Part shown: piece after piece, positions 1 through 12,093 of the stretch
Layout: each line of letters begins with the position of its first letter
Numbering within the stretch: the first letter of the stretch is position 1
Assembly: GCA_029783825.1 (NCBI GenBank)
Contig: JAREIK010000531.1
Span: forward strand, 1-64,000
DNA length: 64,000 bases
Reading direction: 5' to 3'
Source of the DNA: Sapria himalayana
Lineage: Eukaryota; Streptophyta; Magnoliopsida; Malpighiales; Rafflesiaceae
Notes under the pieces: model-generated
Told to the model about the DNA's origin: nothing
Database searches by the model: none
The model's input: only the letters and a program-made list of their open reading frames with translations
Position numbers and translations under genes: made by a program

Positions 1-587
1 CTATTTGTATATCTATCTTTCTATCTATCTATCTATTTGTCTAATGTCTATATATTTGTCTGTCTATATGTCTATCTATCTATATGTTTAATATTGTCTT
101 ATTCAGACTAATGTTTATATAGTTTCTATCTATCTAGTCTATTTGTCTATCTCTCTATATTTTTTTAATATTTCTATCTATCTGTCTATATTTCTAATAT
201 CTATCTTTCTGTCAATCTATTCATTATATGTTTGTATTATCTATCTATCTATTTATTGTCTATTTATTTGTCTATATATATATATATATAATATATATCT
301 TCTTCGTTTACGTTCTGCCTATCAATATGCTTATCTATCTTCTTTTATTTGTCTACCTATCTATCTGTCTATCTGTTTGTCTACCTGTCTGTCTATCTGT
401 CTGTCTATCTTTCTATTTATCTGTTTGTCTATCTGTCTATCTTTTGGTTTCTCTATCTGCCTATCTATATGTCAAACTTTCTATCTAAATGTTGAACTAT
501 CTGTATATCTATTTATTTCTATCTTTTTGTCTGTCTATCTGTCTTTATATCTATACCATCTTTCTATCAATCAATCAATCTATATAT
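1..587 (+). repeat. Degenerate TCTA tetranucleotide array, left part
   Basis: The + strand reads as imperfect TCTA/TCTG/TTTA units with a short TA run near 275-290. It continues in the same polarity at 10944, so the CACTA transposon at 588-10943 sits inside one array. The open frame at 143-646 is a by-product of the repeat and encodes only S/I/Y/L/C/F strings. Confidence 0.95.
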
Positions 588-599
588 CACTACTAAAAA
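588..599 (+). repeat. CACTA left terminal inverted repeat
   Basis: CACTACTAAAAA matches the reverse complement of 10932-10943 over 12 bases; similarity beyond that is weak. Confidence 0.92.
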
Positions 600-621
600 A
601 TATGATAATACCAACTAAAAT

Positions 622-1400
622 ACCTACCAAAAAATTTGGTCGGTAATATTACCGACCAAAAATTGACAAGTTAGCGAGCAAAAAAGTGTATCGAAAAAAA
701 AATTTCTACCGACCAAATTTGTGACCAATGACGACCATAATTACCGACCAAATGTTTTTGGTAGGAAATCAGTCTACAGGTGGTTATCGAATAGTTTACC
801 GACCTAACAAACCTATTGTTATAATTGGTCGGTATCATGTTTTTTCAAATTATTTTTATCTTCGTACTTACCAACCATTTACGATGAAATATATAGGCTG
901 TTATTTACGGATCAAATCATGACCAATTTAGAGATCTAAAGAGGTGCATCAGAAAAATACTCTCGACTAAATTCTCAACAAACTATCGACAAAATATATT
1001 TGGTCGGGATGATAGTCCGTAAATTAGGAGGGAAAATAGCAAAAATATTTCGAAAGATTACCGGACTATTTGACAGACCAAAAATATATAACTTATAAAA
1101 TGGTCAGTACAATAGTCATCCAATATATTTTATAAGGTCATAATTACAGACCAAACTAACCGACATAATATTTATGTCGATAATACTAACCTTTTCATGA
1201 CTGAATACCCACCATAATCTCGACCAAATGTTATTGGTCAGAACTTGATTAGTAAATTAGGATAGAAATGGCTATTAAAATTATTGACTAATTACCGACC
1301 ATTTAACAACCAAAAACATATTATCATTAAAATTTGTCGGTAAAGTAGACTTCCAGATCCTCATAGATTTTTATCAACGATCATTTACTGATCATAATTT
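622..1400. repeat. Left subterminal repeat zone (TTGGTCGGTA / TACCGACCAA motifs)
   Basis: Exact and one-mismatch copies of TTGGTCGGTA and its complement recur here, for example near 636, 651, 710, 741 and 817. They include a perfect 26-bp palindrome at 635-660. In En/Spm such subterminal motifs bind the TNPA protein; that this family works the same way is inferred. The open frame at 728-922 lies in this zone and has no coding look. Confidence 0.85.
635..660. repeat. Perfect 26-bp palindrome of the subterminal motif
   Basis: Two inverted copies of TTTGGTCGGTA meet at an AATATT centre. The arms are fully complementary from 635 to 660; pairing stops at 634/661. Confidence 0.95.
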
Positions 1401-1479
1401 TGGTCAGTTATTTTATTGTATTAATTTTTTTATTTGGATAATTATTTGCTAAGTCATTTCACCTAAATCATAGAAACTC

Positions 1480-1549
1480 CATCGTTTTTTCCGAATCAGA
1501 GCTGACTGTAAGCAGAAAAATAAAATTTTAATCTTACTTCTGAATCTAG
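1480..1549 (+). promoter_or_regulatory. Possible 5' leader exon of the transposase gene, ending at a splice donor
   Basis: After the subterminal zone the sequence becomes less repetitive and reaches a near-consensus plant donor, TCTAG followed by GTAAGTTTTT, at 1549/1550. A C/T-rich stretch follows. The first transposase codons do not appear until 4415, so a leader exon followed by a long 5' intron is plausible. No TATA box or transcription start could be fixed. Inference only. Confidence 0.35.
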
Positions 1550-1699
1550 GTAAGTTTTTCTTTGTTCTTCTCCTTCAAATTGCTTCTACACATCTTCGTC
1601 TCTCTAAATTATATATTTCAGAATTTCGTTTTTTAGTAAATTCGGGTATTAGAGTTTTTTTCTCCTCCTAATTTTTTAAATTTTTTCTTCGTTTTTTAA

Positions 1700-4400
1700 C
1701 CTACCATTATTTCGACTCAACACAATTAATTAAACAATAATTTTTCATTTTTTAAAATTTGTTCATCTATAGTTTATATTTTTAGGTTTTTAGTGATTTT
1801 GATTTCATTACATTATGTTTTGCATCCGAATAAACTTAAAGCTAATGGTTTATATTTGTATAATCAAATGACATTATGTATAAATGTCAATACTTTAATA
1901 AATATTATGATTTATGTTAAATAAAATTTTTAATTAATGTTAATCTTAAATGTCTATAATAGTATATATAAACTTTTATAAATTTATATAATCGAATGAT
2001 ATTATGTATAAATGTCTATACTTAAATATATATAAATGGATCATATTATAAATACACATTGATATGTTTATATAAACATATAATGTTTATAAATATTTAT
2101 ACAAAATTTACATTAAACTATCCATTTATATATTTTCTTATATAACAATTATGTAATATTAAATTATAATACAATTTTGTAAATATTTATTTTATATATT
2201 TTTTTTTATAAATATAGAATATTTATAATGTTTATACAAATGTGATATATATACTATATAGTATTTATAAAAGTGTTACATTTAAATATAATAATATTTA
2301 AGTAACATTTATAAAAATTTTTTATTCACAAATATTATATAGATACATATGTTTAATTATATAATCATATGTCAATTTATATAAATGTATGTATAACTAT
2401 ATTTATAATAAAGTTAACTACTTTTATAACTATATTTATAACTTTATATAACTAAATTTTAACTATATATTAGTATATAACTATATGTATAATTCTATAT
2501 AACTATATTTCAAAAAAATATACTATATGTATACTAATATATAACTATATATAATTATATTTTACTAAATTTTTACCTTTATAAATGATAAATATAATTA
2601 TATCCTAAAATACATATATATTTATAATTATGTGTATAACTTATATTAAAATATTTATATAAATATGTAACACTCTATATAATTAAATATAATTATATTG
2701 GTAACTATATATACATATATGTATTCATATAATTAAATTAAAATATTTCTTTATAATGTTGTATATATTTATGTATAACTACTAATCACTACTTGTATAA
2801 ATATATTTATATATAACTATTTGTTTAATTATATATAACTATTTATAACTATCTATATTATATGTTAATTAATTTATAACTATAAATAATTGTATCTTAC
2901 TATCTGTATAATTTAAAAGTTTTATGCATAATAATATTTAAATATTAAATTTAAAGCTTTTATTTAATATATATTTCTATATAGTAGTATATAAAAAAGT
3001 ATTTTACTATATCTATATCTATACATAACTATATGTATAAATATATAAAATTAAATGAACAAATATGTAAACCTACATGTATAAATATATGTTTAACTAT
3101 ATGTTTAACTATATGTATAATCAAATGTAACAATATTTATAATTAAATGTATAACAACATACAAGATTTTGTTAAACTATATGTGTATAACTATATATAT
3201 TTGTATAACTAAATAAATGTCTATATAATTATTTATAACTATATTTGTAACTGTATATACATTTATGTATTAATATAATTAAAGCAAAATATTTTTTTAT
3301 AACGTTGTTTATATTTATGTATAACCACGGATAACTACTTGTACTAATATATCAATATATAACTATTTGTTTTATTATATATAACTATTTATAACTATAT
3401 ATATTATATGTAAAATAATATATAACTATATTTAATTGTATCTTACTATGTGTTTAACTTTAAAAGTTTTATGCATAATTATATTTTAATATTAAATTTA
3501 CATTTTATATTTAATATATATTTGTATATAGTAGTATATAAAAGATTATGTTACTATATCTATACCTATACATAACTATATGTATAAATATAAAAAATTA
3601 AATTAACAAATATATAAACCTACATGTATAAATATATGTTTAACTATATGTGTAACTATATGTATAATTACATGTAACAATATTTTTAATTAAATGTATA
3701 ACTACATACAAGATTATGTTAAACTATATGTGTATAACTATATATAAATATTTGTATAACTAAATAAATGTCTATATAATTATATATAACTATATTTGTA
3801 ACTGTATATATATTTATATATTAATATAATTAAAGAAAAATATTTTTGTATAACAATGTTTATATTTATGTATAACCATTGATAATTACTTGTACTAATA
3901 TATCTATATATAACATTTTATAACTATATATATTATATGTAAAATAATATATAATTATAAATAATTGTATCTTACTATGTGTATAACTTTAAAAGTTTTA
4001 TGCTTAATTATATTTTAACATTAAATTTACATCATATATTTAATATATATTTGTATATAGCAGTATATAAAAAATTATTTTACTATATCTATACCTATAC
4101 ATTTAACTATATTTGTAAGTATACGTATAATAAATGTAACAATATTTATAATTACATGTATAACAACATACAACATTATTTTATAAATATTTGTATATGT
4201 ATAACAATATTATTTGTATATGTATAACATTATTTTATAAACATTTAACAACATTATTTTAACATTATTTATAACAATATGTATAACAATATTAAACTAT
4301 ATGTGTATTACTATATATAAATATTAGTATATCTAAATAAATGTCTATATAATTATATATAACTATAATTAGAGACAATTTTTTTGTTAAATAAAATAAT
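1700..4400 (+). other. AT-rich intron-like stretch inside the CACTA element
   Basis: Very AT-rich sequence dominated by TATAACTATAT phrases, with no gene. The open frame at 3979-4227 is an artefact of this composition. From about 2731 on it is organised as long tandem repeats. A similar TATAACTATAT style occurs at 13700-14350 in a different element. Confidence 0.7.
2731..4370 (+). repeat. Three tandem copies of a ~550-bp AT-rich repeat
   Basis: The anchor AATTAAA followed two bases later by AAAATATTT occurs at 2731 and 3277, with a diverged form at 3828, giving spacings of 546 and 551. Other phrases recur in the same order in each unit, such as TTTAAAAGTTTTATGC and AACCTACATGTATAAATATA. The third unit is rearranged toward its end (after about 4120) by extra TATAACA-type repeats. 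Confidence 0.85.
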
Positions 4401-4414
4401 TTTATTTAACTAGT

Positions 4415-7400
4415 ATGGAAGACGATCGTGAATGGATGTACAAGGGTTGAATAGTGAATGGAATGTTCTCTAATGAATGGGGGGGATAAAGTTGATGAAT
4501 ATGTTGAGTTTGCTTTAAAGCATCCTGAATTTATGAATGGTGGTACGTAAATAATGTATCCTTGTACTATAGTTAAATGTCAAAATAAAAAGTTTTAGAA
4601 TGCTGAGATTATGAAGATGCATTTGTATAGAAATGGTTTTGTTGTGGATTACTATGTTTGGATATATCATGGTGAGAAGCAAGTCCACCAGAGGTGTTCG
4701 AGTTTAGTACGGGTGTCAGTAAGTGAAACTGATCAAATGCTCTCGGATAATATTAATCACACTACATACCATAAAATGGTTTTTGATGCTCTGGGTCCTA
4801 AATTCAACTCGAATGAGGACCCCAATGCTGAGGAAAAGAATTTTTATGACATGATTTGAGCAGGAGACAAACATGTATATGAGGTAAATTCTAAGCATAC
4901 TCAACTTTCTGCAGTCGTGAGGATGTTAGAAAAAAAGTGCAAACACAGGTGTTTGCATGCATGGCTTGATGATATATATAAATTCATTCAAGAATTATTC
5001 CTAAAAGATAATATGATGCCAATGGATTTCTACAACATGAAGAAGTTAGTTAGAGGCTTGGGATTACTCGTACAGGTTATTCATTGCAATATGAACAATT
5101 CTATGATATACTAGGGCGATGATAGTGACCTTAATAATTGTAATATATGTTGGCATGCTCGGTACAAGCAAAAGGTTATGGGTTCTGAAAATAGAATGTA
5201 TATACATAAGTTGAAGGTACTGTATAACAAGATGCACTATTTTCCATTAACACCAAGGTTGTAGAGATTGTATGCATCAATCGCTACAGCTAATTAAATG
5301 AGGTGGCATTCAGAGCATCATATGGAGGACGGTAAGATGTGTCACCCTTCTAATGCCCTTGCTTAGAAATATTTTGATGAGTGTTTTCCTGTTTTTTCTT
5401 CTTAAGTACAAAATATTAGGCTGTGTTTATTTGCTGATTACTTTTAGCTATTTGGTCAATCGGGACAGTAATATTCTTTGTGGCCTATGGTGGTGACCCA
5501 TATAATTGTTTCCAGACTTATGTATGAAGGAGGAATTTATGTTTGACTGTGTTAGTGCCCGAGCCTACGAATCCAAAGAAGAAGATAGATCTTTTCTTGC
5601 AGCAATTGATTTAGGAGTTGAAAAATCTTTGGGGTTTTGGGGTTCAAACTTATGATATTTCCAAACGAGAAAATTTTTAGATGCACTCTACCCTCATGTG
5701 GACCATAAATGACATTCCATCATATTCTATGATGTCTGGGTAAAGTACAACTGGTATGTTGGCATGTCTGCATTGTATGGAAGATTTTGATACTTTTAGA
5801 TTAATTAAGAGCAAAAAATAGTCATGGTTCGACAACCATCAGAAGTTTTTGCCCATTAATCATCTGTATCGACGTAACACCAAAGACTTCATTAAGAATA
5901 GAAATGTTACTAAACAATTCCTGGGGGTTAGATCTGCGGTTGATATTCTACAAGAATTGAATAACAGAGGGTTTAGGAAGGTGATAGAAGTTGATGTTGG
6001 GGTTGTGAATGCAACTATATCTAAGACTTGTGGGTGGAATAAGAGAAGTATTTTCTGGGATTTGCCCTGCTGGTATAAACACTTGTTCAGGCACAATCTT
6101 TATGTTATACATATCGAGAAGAATGTGTTTGATAATATTTTCAATATAGTTTTAACATTCTAGAGAAAACTAAGGACACTTACAAGTCGAGAGATGAGTT
6201 GGATAAATATTGTCATTGACCTCAATTTACAAAAAAGCTTGTCACAATTAATACCCTAATGTGGCATTTTTTTTGAATAAATCACAGAAGAAAATTGTGT
6301 TGGAGTGAGTAAAAAAACATAGATTTTCAGATAGGTATACTTCTAATCTGGGGAGATGTGTGGATGCGAACAAACTTAAGATGTTTGGCATGAAGAGTCA
6401 TGATTGTCACGTATTTATGCCAAGATTGTTACCAATTGCTCTTCGAGAATTCCTACCTAATAAAATATGGGAGCCGATAAGTGAGATTTCTTAATTCTAC
6501 AAACAACTAACTTCTTCTTCATTGACTGATGAGGAGTTAAAGAATCTGGATGAACAAATTCTAGTTATCTTATGCAATCTTGAGAAAATAATTCCCACTA
6601 GTTTTTTTGACTCAATGAAACATCTTATGGTGCACTTGCCTTACAAAGCTAGGATTGATGGTCTTATCTATTATCGTTGGATGTATCCTCTAGAAATGTA
6701 ATATTAATTCATTAAACCAATTCTTTTCCTATATATATATTTATATATTCACAAAAATGACTTGTAAATTTCAATAATCTTTTTGTAGATACTAAAAAAA
6801 AATAAAGTATGCAATAATGAATAATGCTCTGATTTAGGGTTATATATCATTAGGTTTTATTATGGATGAGGCTGCAAAATTAGCTTCATTCTATTTCAAA
6901 GAAGGAGATCCAACTCTTCCACTTAAGGAAAAGCATAATGAGGTTTATCTTTATGATAATGTGGATAAAGATATGTTTGAAATTTTTAAGCCCTCGGGTA
7001 AAGTAATTGATGCTGAAGAGAAATGATATTTATTAGACTATGAATATACTACAGCTCATCTATATTTCCTAATGAATTGTCTAGAGGTTTAACCATTTAT
7101 TGAATAAGTATTTCCTATTAGTCAAACGATATCTATTACGCATTATAATTTACTATTTCCTATCAATGTATCGATAATTTTTAATTTCTTTTGTTAGTGA
7201 TTTTGTTACAGAAAAACATAAATAGTTTCCAAACATGAATGAAGAAGCAATCACTGTCATGACGGAGAAAGAAAATGTTTCATTTTTTGAAAAATACATA
7301 TGTTTACTTATAATGAAAATCACAAAATAATTGTATCATTCTAATAAAAATTTATAATTATAATCCAAACAATCTACTTAATTTTGATTACAAGTTCATA

Positions 7401-8144
7401 AGTATGCAAATAAAATTTTCAATCATTATTTTCGAAGTATACCACGAGGTCCCCTAAGAGAGGTTAAAACTTATAATGGTTACCATGTGAATAGTTTTAA
7501 ATTTTACAATAAACCGTATGGTAGCTACTGTGCAACAGATAATACAGAAGTATGCATTAAAGGATCCATATATAATGAAACTAAATACGACTATTACTGG
7601 GCTTTGGTCGAAGTGATCGAGTTAGAATTTGAAGCCTTGCAAGTTAAAAAACTATGTTATTCAAATGTGAATGATTCAATCCAACACCACATATTAGTAG
7701 TGTTGTCCATCCTTGATATTAACTTGTTGATGTGCATGATAAAAAATGATTCAACAAGCAATAACCTTTTGTATTAGTAGTACAAGCATCACAAGTTTAT
7801 TATTGTGAATATCCGAGTTGGACCGGTCCTAGAAAGGATTGGAAAGCTATGTCAAAGTTAAAAGCAAGTGCTCAAATTGACATCCCCGCATCACCAAGAA
7901 CTAATTTCATAGAACCAACATTTCAAAATGATGACAATTATGTTATAATCGAAGCTATGTTGGGGGACGAAGACGTCCTTTTAGTCGCATCTTCTCAATG
8001 GATACAAGTGGGGAAGTATATGTTGTTAAAAATTTAAATGATTATGAGGAAGAAATGAGTGATGAAGAAGAGTTTGAAAATGATGTTACTACATTTGAAG
8101 AAGAAGACGAACCAGATTTGGATGATTCTAATGAGAATGAGTAG
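4415..8144 (+). pseudogene. Broken TNP2-type CACTA transposase (Transposase-associated, TNP2, DUF4218, DUF4216 regions)
   Basis: This is the catalytic transposase of an En/Spm element; the family cuts at the CACTA ends in the nucleus. Reading across stops and shifts, the order is: a Transposase-associated start from ATG 4415 (DREWMYK, then HPEFMNGG, KCQNKKF and KMHLYRNGFVVDYYVWIYHGE with its first K omitted, near 4613-4675); a TNP2 core (CLHAWLDDIYKFIQELFL, LVRGLGL, NNCNICWHARYKQKVMGS-like, LYRRNTKDFIKNR, HIEKNVFDNI to 6160); a DUF4218 part (MKSHDCHVFMPRLLP, PTSFFDSMKHLMVHLPY, YRWMYPLE to about 6700); a probable intron; a short block at 6840-7025; a DUF4216 part at 7470-8035 (YNETKYDYYWALVEVIELEF); and an acidic tail ending at TAG 8144. 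Stops occur early (after DREWMYKG), at 4857 and at 6161, with others between, so no full protein can be made. Single introns may account for some breaks, but not all. Confidence 0.9.
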
Positions 8145-8213
8145 ACAATGAGTTTTATGTTATTTTAATTATTATTCATTATGTTTATTTTCATTGCCTT
8201 ATGTGTTTTTACA

Positions 8214-10047
8214 GGTATGGCATGTGGATGAGGTTGAGGCCACATGTTGCAAGGTCATATGAGTTATGGTATAGGCAACATGGCCTTAGGTATGCCGAAA
8301 ACAGGTAGAGGGTTATGGGTGGATGAGATACCAGATTAAATAGAGAGAGTTGTGAATGTAATGCATCAGGTGAATGATCCACATAATGGTCCTAAGATTT
8401 TGATGAATGATCAAGAGACATGGGAGGGAGATGAGGAAGAGGATGGAAATGTTGGAGAGTCTACCTAGGGCCCCCTACAGATGAGACTTTCCCAATTACT
8501 CATTTTGATTCGATTATTGATAATTCGTAAGATATAAAACTCAACGAATGATTTATCAATTTATTAATTTATTTCTTACTTGTTAAAAAATTTTTTGTTA
8601 CAGGATGAAGTTAGAGCCATTTGGTTCTATTTATAGAGTTCCGAAGATAATTTTCAGGAAGTCCTTTAAAACTAATGGACATAATTGGAAGTCACTCACA
8701 CATAGAGACCAATTGATGATTTGGAGAGAATTTAACGTAAATATTACTACCTAAAAATTTTTACATCTTTTATTTATTCATTTGTTCACTGATTAAAAAT
8801 TGTTTATTTATAAATACAGAAAGTTTACAGGTGGACACAGCCAAAGGAGTTGGTCAAAAGTGTGTTCTACTAACTTGCTACTGGTTGAGATAAAGACACC
8901 GTGTATGAGATCAAAGATAAATGATTGAAGAAAAAAGAAAAAGATTCGAGTGTCCCGGATCATGTTTTCGAGGAGTGGCATAGCAGATGGGAAGATTCAG
9001 ATTATAGGAAGAGGTGTGATAAACAGAGCGGCAATCCTTGCTCAGAGCACACTAGGGAGGGTAGTGGCCTATCTACACACAATTGTGGATCTCGTTCTAT
9101 GCATGAGCATGAACGAGCATTAGTATTATTTCTAATTTATACTTTTTATGTTTATTACATTGTGAATTGTGTTCAATTATGCCAAAATTTCATTTCTCAT
9201 AAGGAAATTTTTTTCAATATAATTAACGTATGTATTGCATGTAATTATAGACACGCAAGGTGGGTAAGAAACCCAGTGCTCCTCACTTATTCAGACACAC
9301 CCACACACACACACAAATGCTCATGATGATTAGACTTTCATTAATCATAGATCTCATGCAGCAAATGAAAGTTTAAATAAAAAAAATTAATTTTTTTTAG
9401 TTTGAATATAAATTGAAATACTTTTTGTACATTTTTATTAAGCGAGATATGAGGAATTGTTAGCTGCTATGATTCAAGCATATTCTCAGTTTACTTCAAG
9501 TTCATGTGAAGGTGCAACATGTAGTTCTCATTCACCAGCTCCACCAATTGATGCGAATCAGATTTGGTATGCGGCTTTTGATGGCAAAAAGAAGATAACC
9601 ATCTAATGCGTCGGATCGTCGAGATCATCATTCTACTTGCATAGATGACCAGACTATGAAGTTGAATTTTCAGGATCAGTTTCGAATTTGGTCTCGAAGA
9701 TGGAGGAATTTACGGACGAGATGTGAAATTTGATACAGTTTCAGTTGGAAGATACCGAGCAACGTATGATCGACTTTGAGGATGATAAGGATGAGTTGCG
9801 TATGCATTTTGACTGGCTTACAAAAAGGTTTCAGAAGGGAGGACTATAGTTCAACCCTGATTATCTAGCTCAGATTGTTCGGCATAATGATCCAGCTACA
9901 GCTTCTACTCCATCACCTACTGCAGCACTTGTAGCAACCACATCAAGACTAGCAATAGTAGACAGCTCTATCCTAGTACCTGACATCTCACCATTTGGAC
10001 CAGAAACATCGCAGCATAATGATTATGAAACTAGGTTCGATGATTGA
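8214..10047 (+). pseudogene. Broken second CACTA gene, Transposase_24 (Ptta/En/Spm) type
   Basis: It lies downstream of the transposase on the same strand, where CACTA elements carry their DNA-binding partner gene. Readable blocks are an acidic start (DEEEDGNVGES near 8430-8460); KLEPFGSIYRVPKIIF (about 8606); HVFEEWHSRWEDSDYRKRC at 8957-9015 followed by SEHTREGSGLSTHNCGS, a Transposase_24-like W-rich core and G/S/T stretch; and a C-terminal region with a helical, charged segment (EDDKDELRMHFDWLTKRFQ near 9780-9835) ending at TGA 10047. Several stops and likely introns interrupt it. The second block resembles the part of this family just before the conserved FIQTH-like motif, which is blurred here by a CA repeat at 9296-9315. 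Probably the partner that bound the TTGGTCGGTA motifs, by analogy with TNPA. Confidence 0.7.
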
Positions 10048-10269
10048 GAGTATTACACACATTTTTTTTCATTTCCTTAAACTTTGATTTTGGATTTTAT
10101 TTTTTTATTTTATCTTGATGTTTTTAATATATAATGTAGTATATATAGTTGTTTGCTTGAGTTATATGGAATTTTATTTTTTTTATCTTTAAATGTTTCT
10201 GCAGGAACTGAATCATAACTTGAAGCAAAATGGTTTTTTTTTTGTGTTTTTTAATTCAGTTTGTATAGC

Positions 10270-10943
10270 AGCTATAAAATTACTACTAACAAATAGGTTG
10301 GTAATTACCAACAGATTTGCAACCGAACCGACCAAAATTTTTAATTATAGATGGTTGGTAAAAGGTCACCAAATGGTCGGTAATCCTTTTAGAGATCAAT
10401 TACCGAGCAATGATTTTAAAAGATTTTGGTCGATTTTTTATCCCAATTTTTTAGGGTTTTATCGACTATTTTATGACCATGTAGTGACAAAATTATTTTG
10501 GTCAGAAAGTGGTTGGATTTTAGTTGGAAATTATTTGTTGGTATATGGTCTCAAAATTGTTGGTAATAAATGACCATTTAGATACCATTTACCGACCTAA
10601 TTCTTTTGGTCAGAAAATGGTCAGAATATAGTTGAAAATTATTTGTCAGTGATTGGTATGTAAATGGTTGTTAATTACCGACAATTTGGAGACCATGTAT
10701 CGACATTATTTATTCGGTCGATAAATTGTCATAATTTAGCCGGTAAATTATTGTCGGTAGAGGATTGGTAAATGGTTAGTAATTTACCAACAGATAGTTT
10801 TTTCGTCGGTAAAAAATTTAGCGACCAGCAAAATTGTGACTACTTTTTTTGGTGGGTAAATGGTCGCTAATTGGTTTACCGACCAAAAAACACCGAATTA
10901 CAAACCAAATATTTGGTCGGAAATACCATGATTTTTAGTAGTG
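10270..10943. repeat. Right subterminal repeat zone and terminal inverted repeat
   Basis: Repeated TTGGTCGGTAA-, TACCGACC- and related motifs in both orientations mirror the left end. The last 12 bases, 10932-10943, are the inverted partner of 588-599. The open frame at 10193-10573 crosses this zone and repeats the motif as F/W/N-rich peptide; I do not regard it as a gene. Confidence 0.85.
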
Positions 10944-11947
10944 TATCTATTAGTATATGTTTCTGTCTTACTATATGTCTATCTATCTATCTTACTATCT
11001 AAAAATATTTATATATATATATATATATGTCAATCTATCTATCTATTTATACATCTATTTGTCTATCTATCTATCTATCTTTATGTCTATCAATCTGTCG
11101 ATCAATTTATCTATCTATATATCTGTTTATCAATCAATCAATCTGTCTATTATTCTGTATATCAATCTTTCTATAAATTTGTCTATCAATATGCCTATCA
11201 ATCTATATATCAATATATCTATCTATCTATTGATATATCTGCCTATTATTCAATCTATCTATCTGTTTGTCTATCTATCTATTTATTTGTCTATTAAACT
11301 ATCTATCTATTTGTCTAATTATTTGTTTATCTACCTGTTTATTTGTCTTTCTATTTGTCTCTATATCTGTCGTCTATCTGTCTATCTATTTATCTATCTA
11401 TCTATCTATCTTTCTATCCAATTTATCTATCTGTCTAGGTATCTATATATTTTTTTGTTTATCTATTTGTCTATTTGTTTATCTATCATTCTATCTATAT
11501 GTCTATATATATATCTTTTTATGTATATGTCTATCTATCTATTTATTTATCTATCTATCTATCTAACTATCTGTCTATCTATATCTGTGTGTCTATCTGT
11601 CTGTTTATCTACCTATTTATTAATCTATCTATCTATTTGTCTGTCTATCTGTCTATATATCTATCTGTCAATATGTCCATCTAAATGTTTGTCAATCTAT
11701 CTATATTATTGCCTATTTGTCTGCCTGTCTGTCATTCAATCTATTTGTGTATCAATCTATCTATTTGTCTTATCTATATGTATTCCTATCTATTTGTCTA
11801 TTTATTTGTGTATATATCTATCTAAATATTTATCCAACAATCTATCTATCTATCTATCTAACTGTATGTCTATCTATCTATCTATGTTTCATTTTGTCTA
11901 TATATATGTCTATCTATATGGATTTCTATCTTTCTATTTATATGTCT

Positions 11948-11995
<48 letters not shown>

Positions 11996-12093
11996 CTATC
12001 TGTCTATCTATCTATCTATCTATCTATTTCTATATTTATCTATCTATCTACTTATGGATCTATCTATCTATCTATCTATATGTCTATCTATCT
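10944..12093 (+). repeat. Degenerate TCTA tetranucleotide array, right of the CACTA insertion
   Basis: Same repeat and polarity as 1-587. It includes TA runs near 11009-11027 and 11953-11985. One frame stays open for 388 codons (10957-12123) only because (TCTA)n translates without stops as S-I-Y-L. Confidence 0.95.

Larger units (their letters stand above)
588..10943 (+). mobile_element. CACTA (En/Spm) DNA transposon, full length, coding-dead
   Basis: The element begins CACTACTAAAAA at 588 and ends with the inverted form TTTTTAGTAGTG at 10943. Both ends are flanked by TAT (585-587 and 10944-10946), the 3-bp target duplication expected of CACTA elements, although TAT is common in this array. 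Both subterminal zones carry many TTGGTCGGTA-type motifs in both orientations. Inside, in order, are a probable 5' leader, a long AT-rich intron, a TNP2-type transposase and a second Transposase_24-type gene, all on the + strand. Both genes contain several stops and shifts, so the element is non-autonomous now. The flanking array keeps its polarity on both sides, which supports a simple insertion. The TIRs, both gene families and the motif clusters agree, so the call is secure; only the exact extent of each exon is uncertain. Confidence 0.95.

Noticed and set aside
640..655. Integrated geminivirus origin
   Set aside because: Only the nonamer is present; there is no Rep gene or iteron, and the palindrome is explained by two CACTA subterminal motifs.
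10193..10573. 126-codon frame near the right end of the first CACTA element
   Set aside because: It consists largely of translated subterminal motif copies (TTGGTCGGTA type), not a protein.
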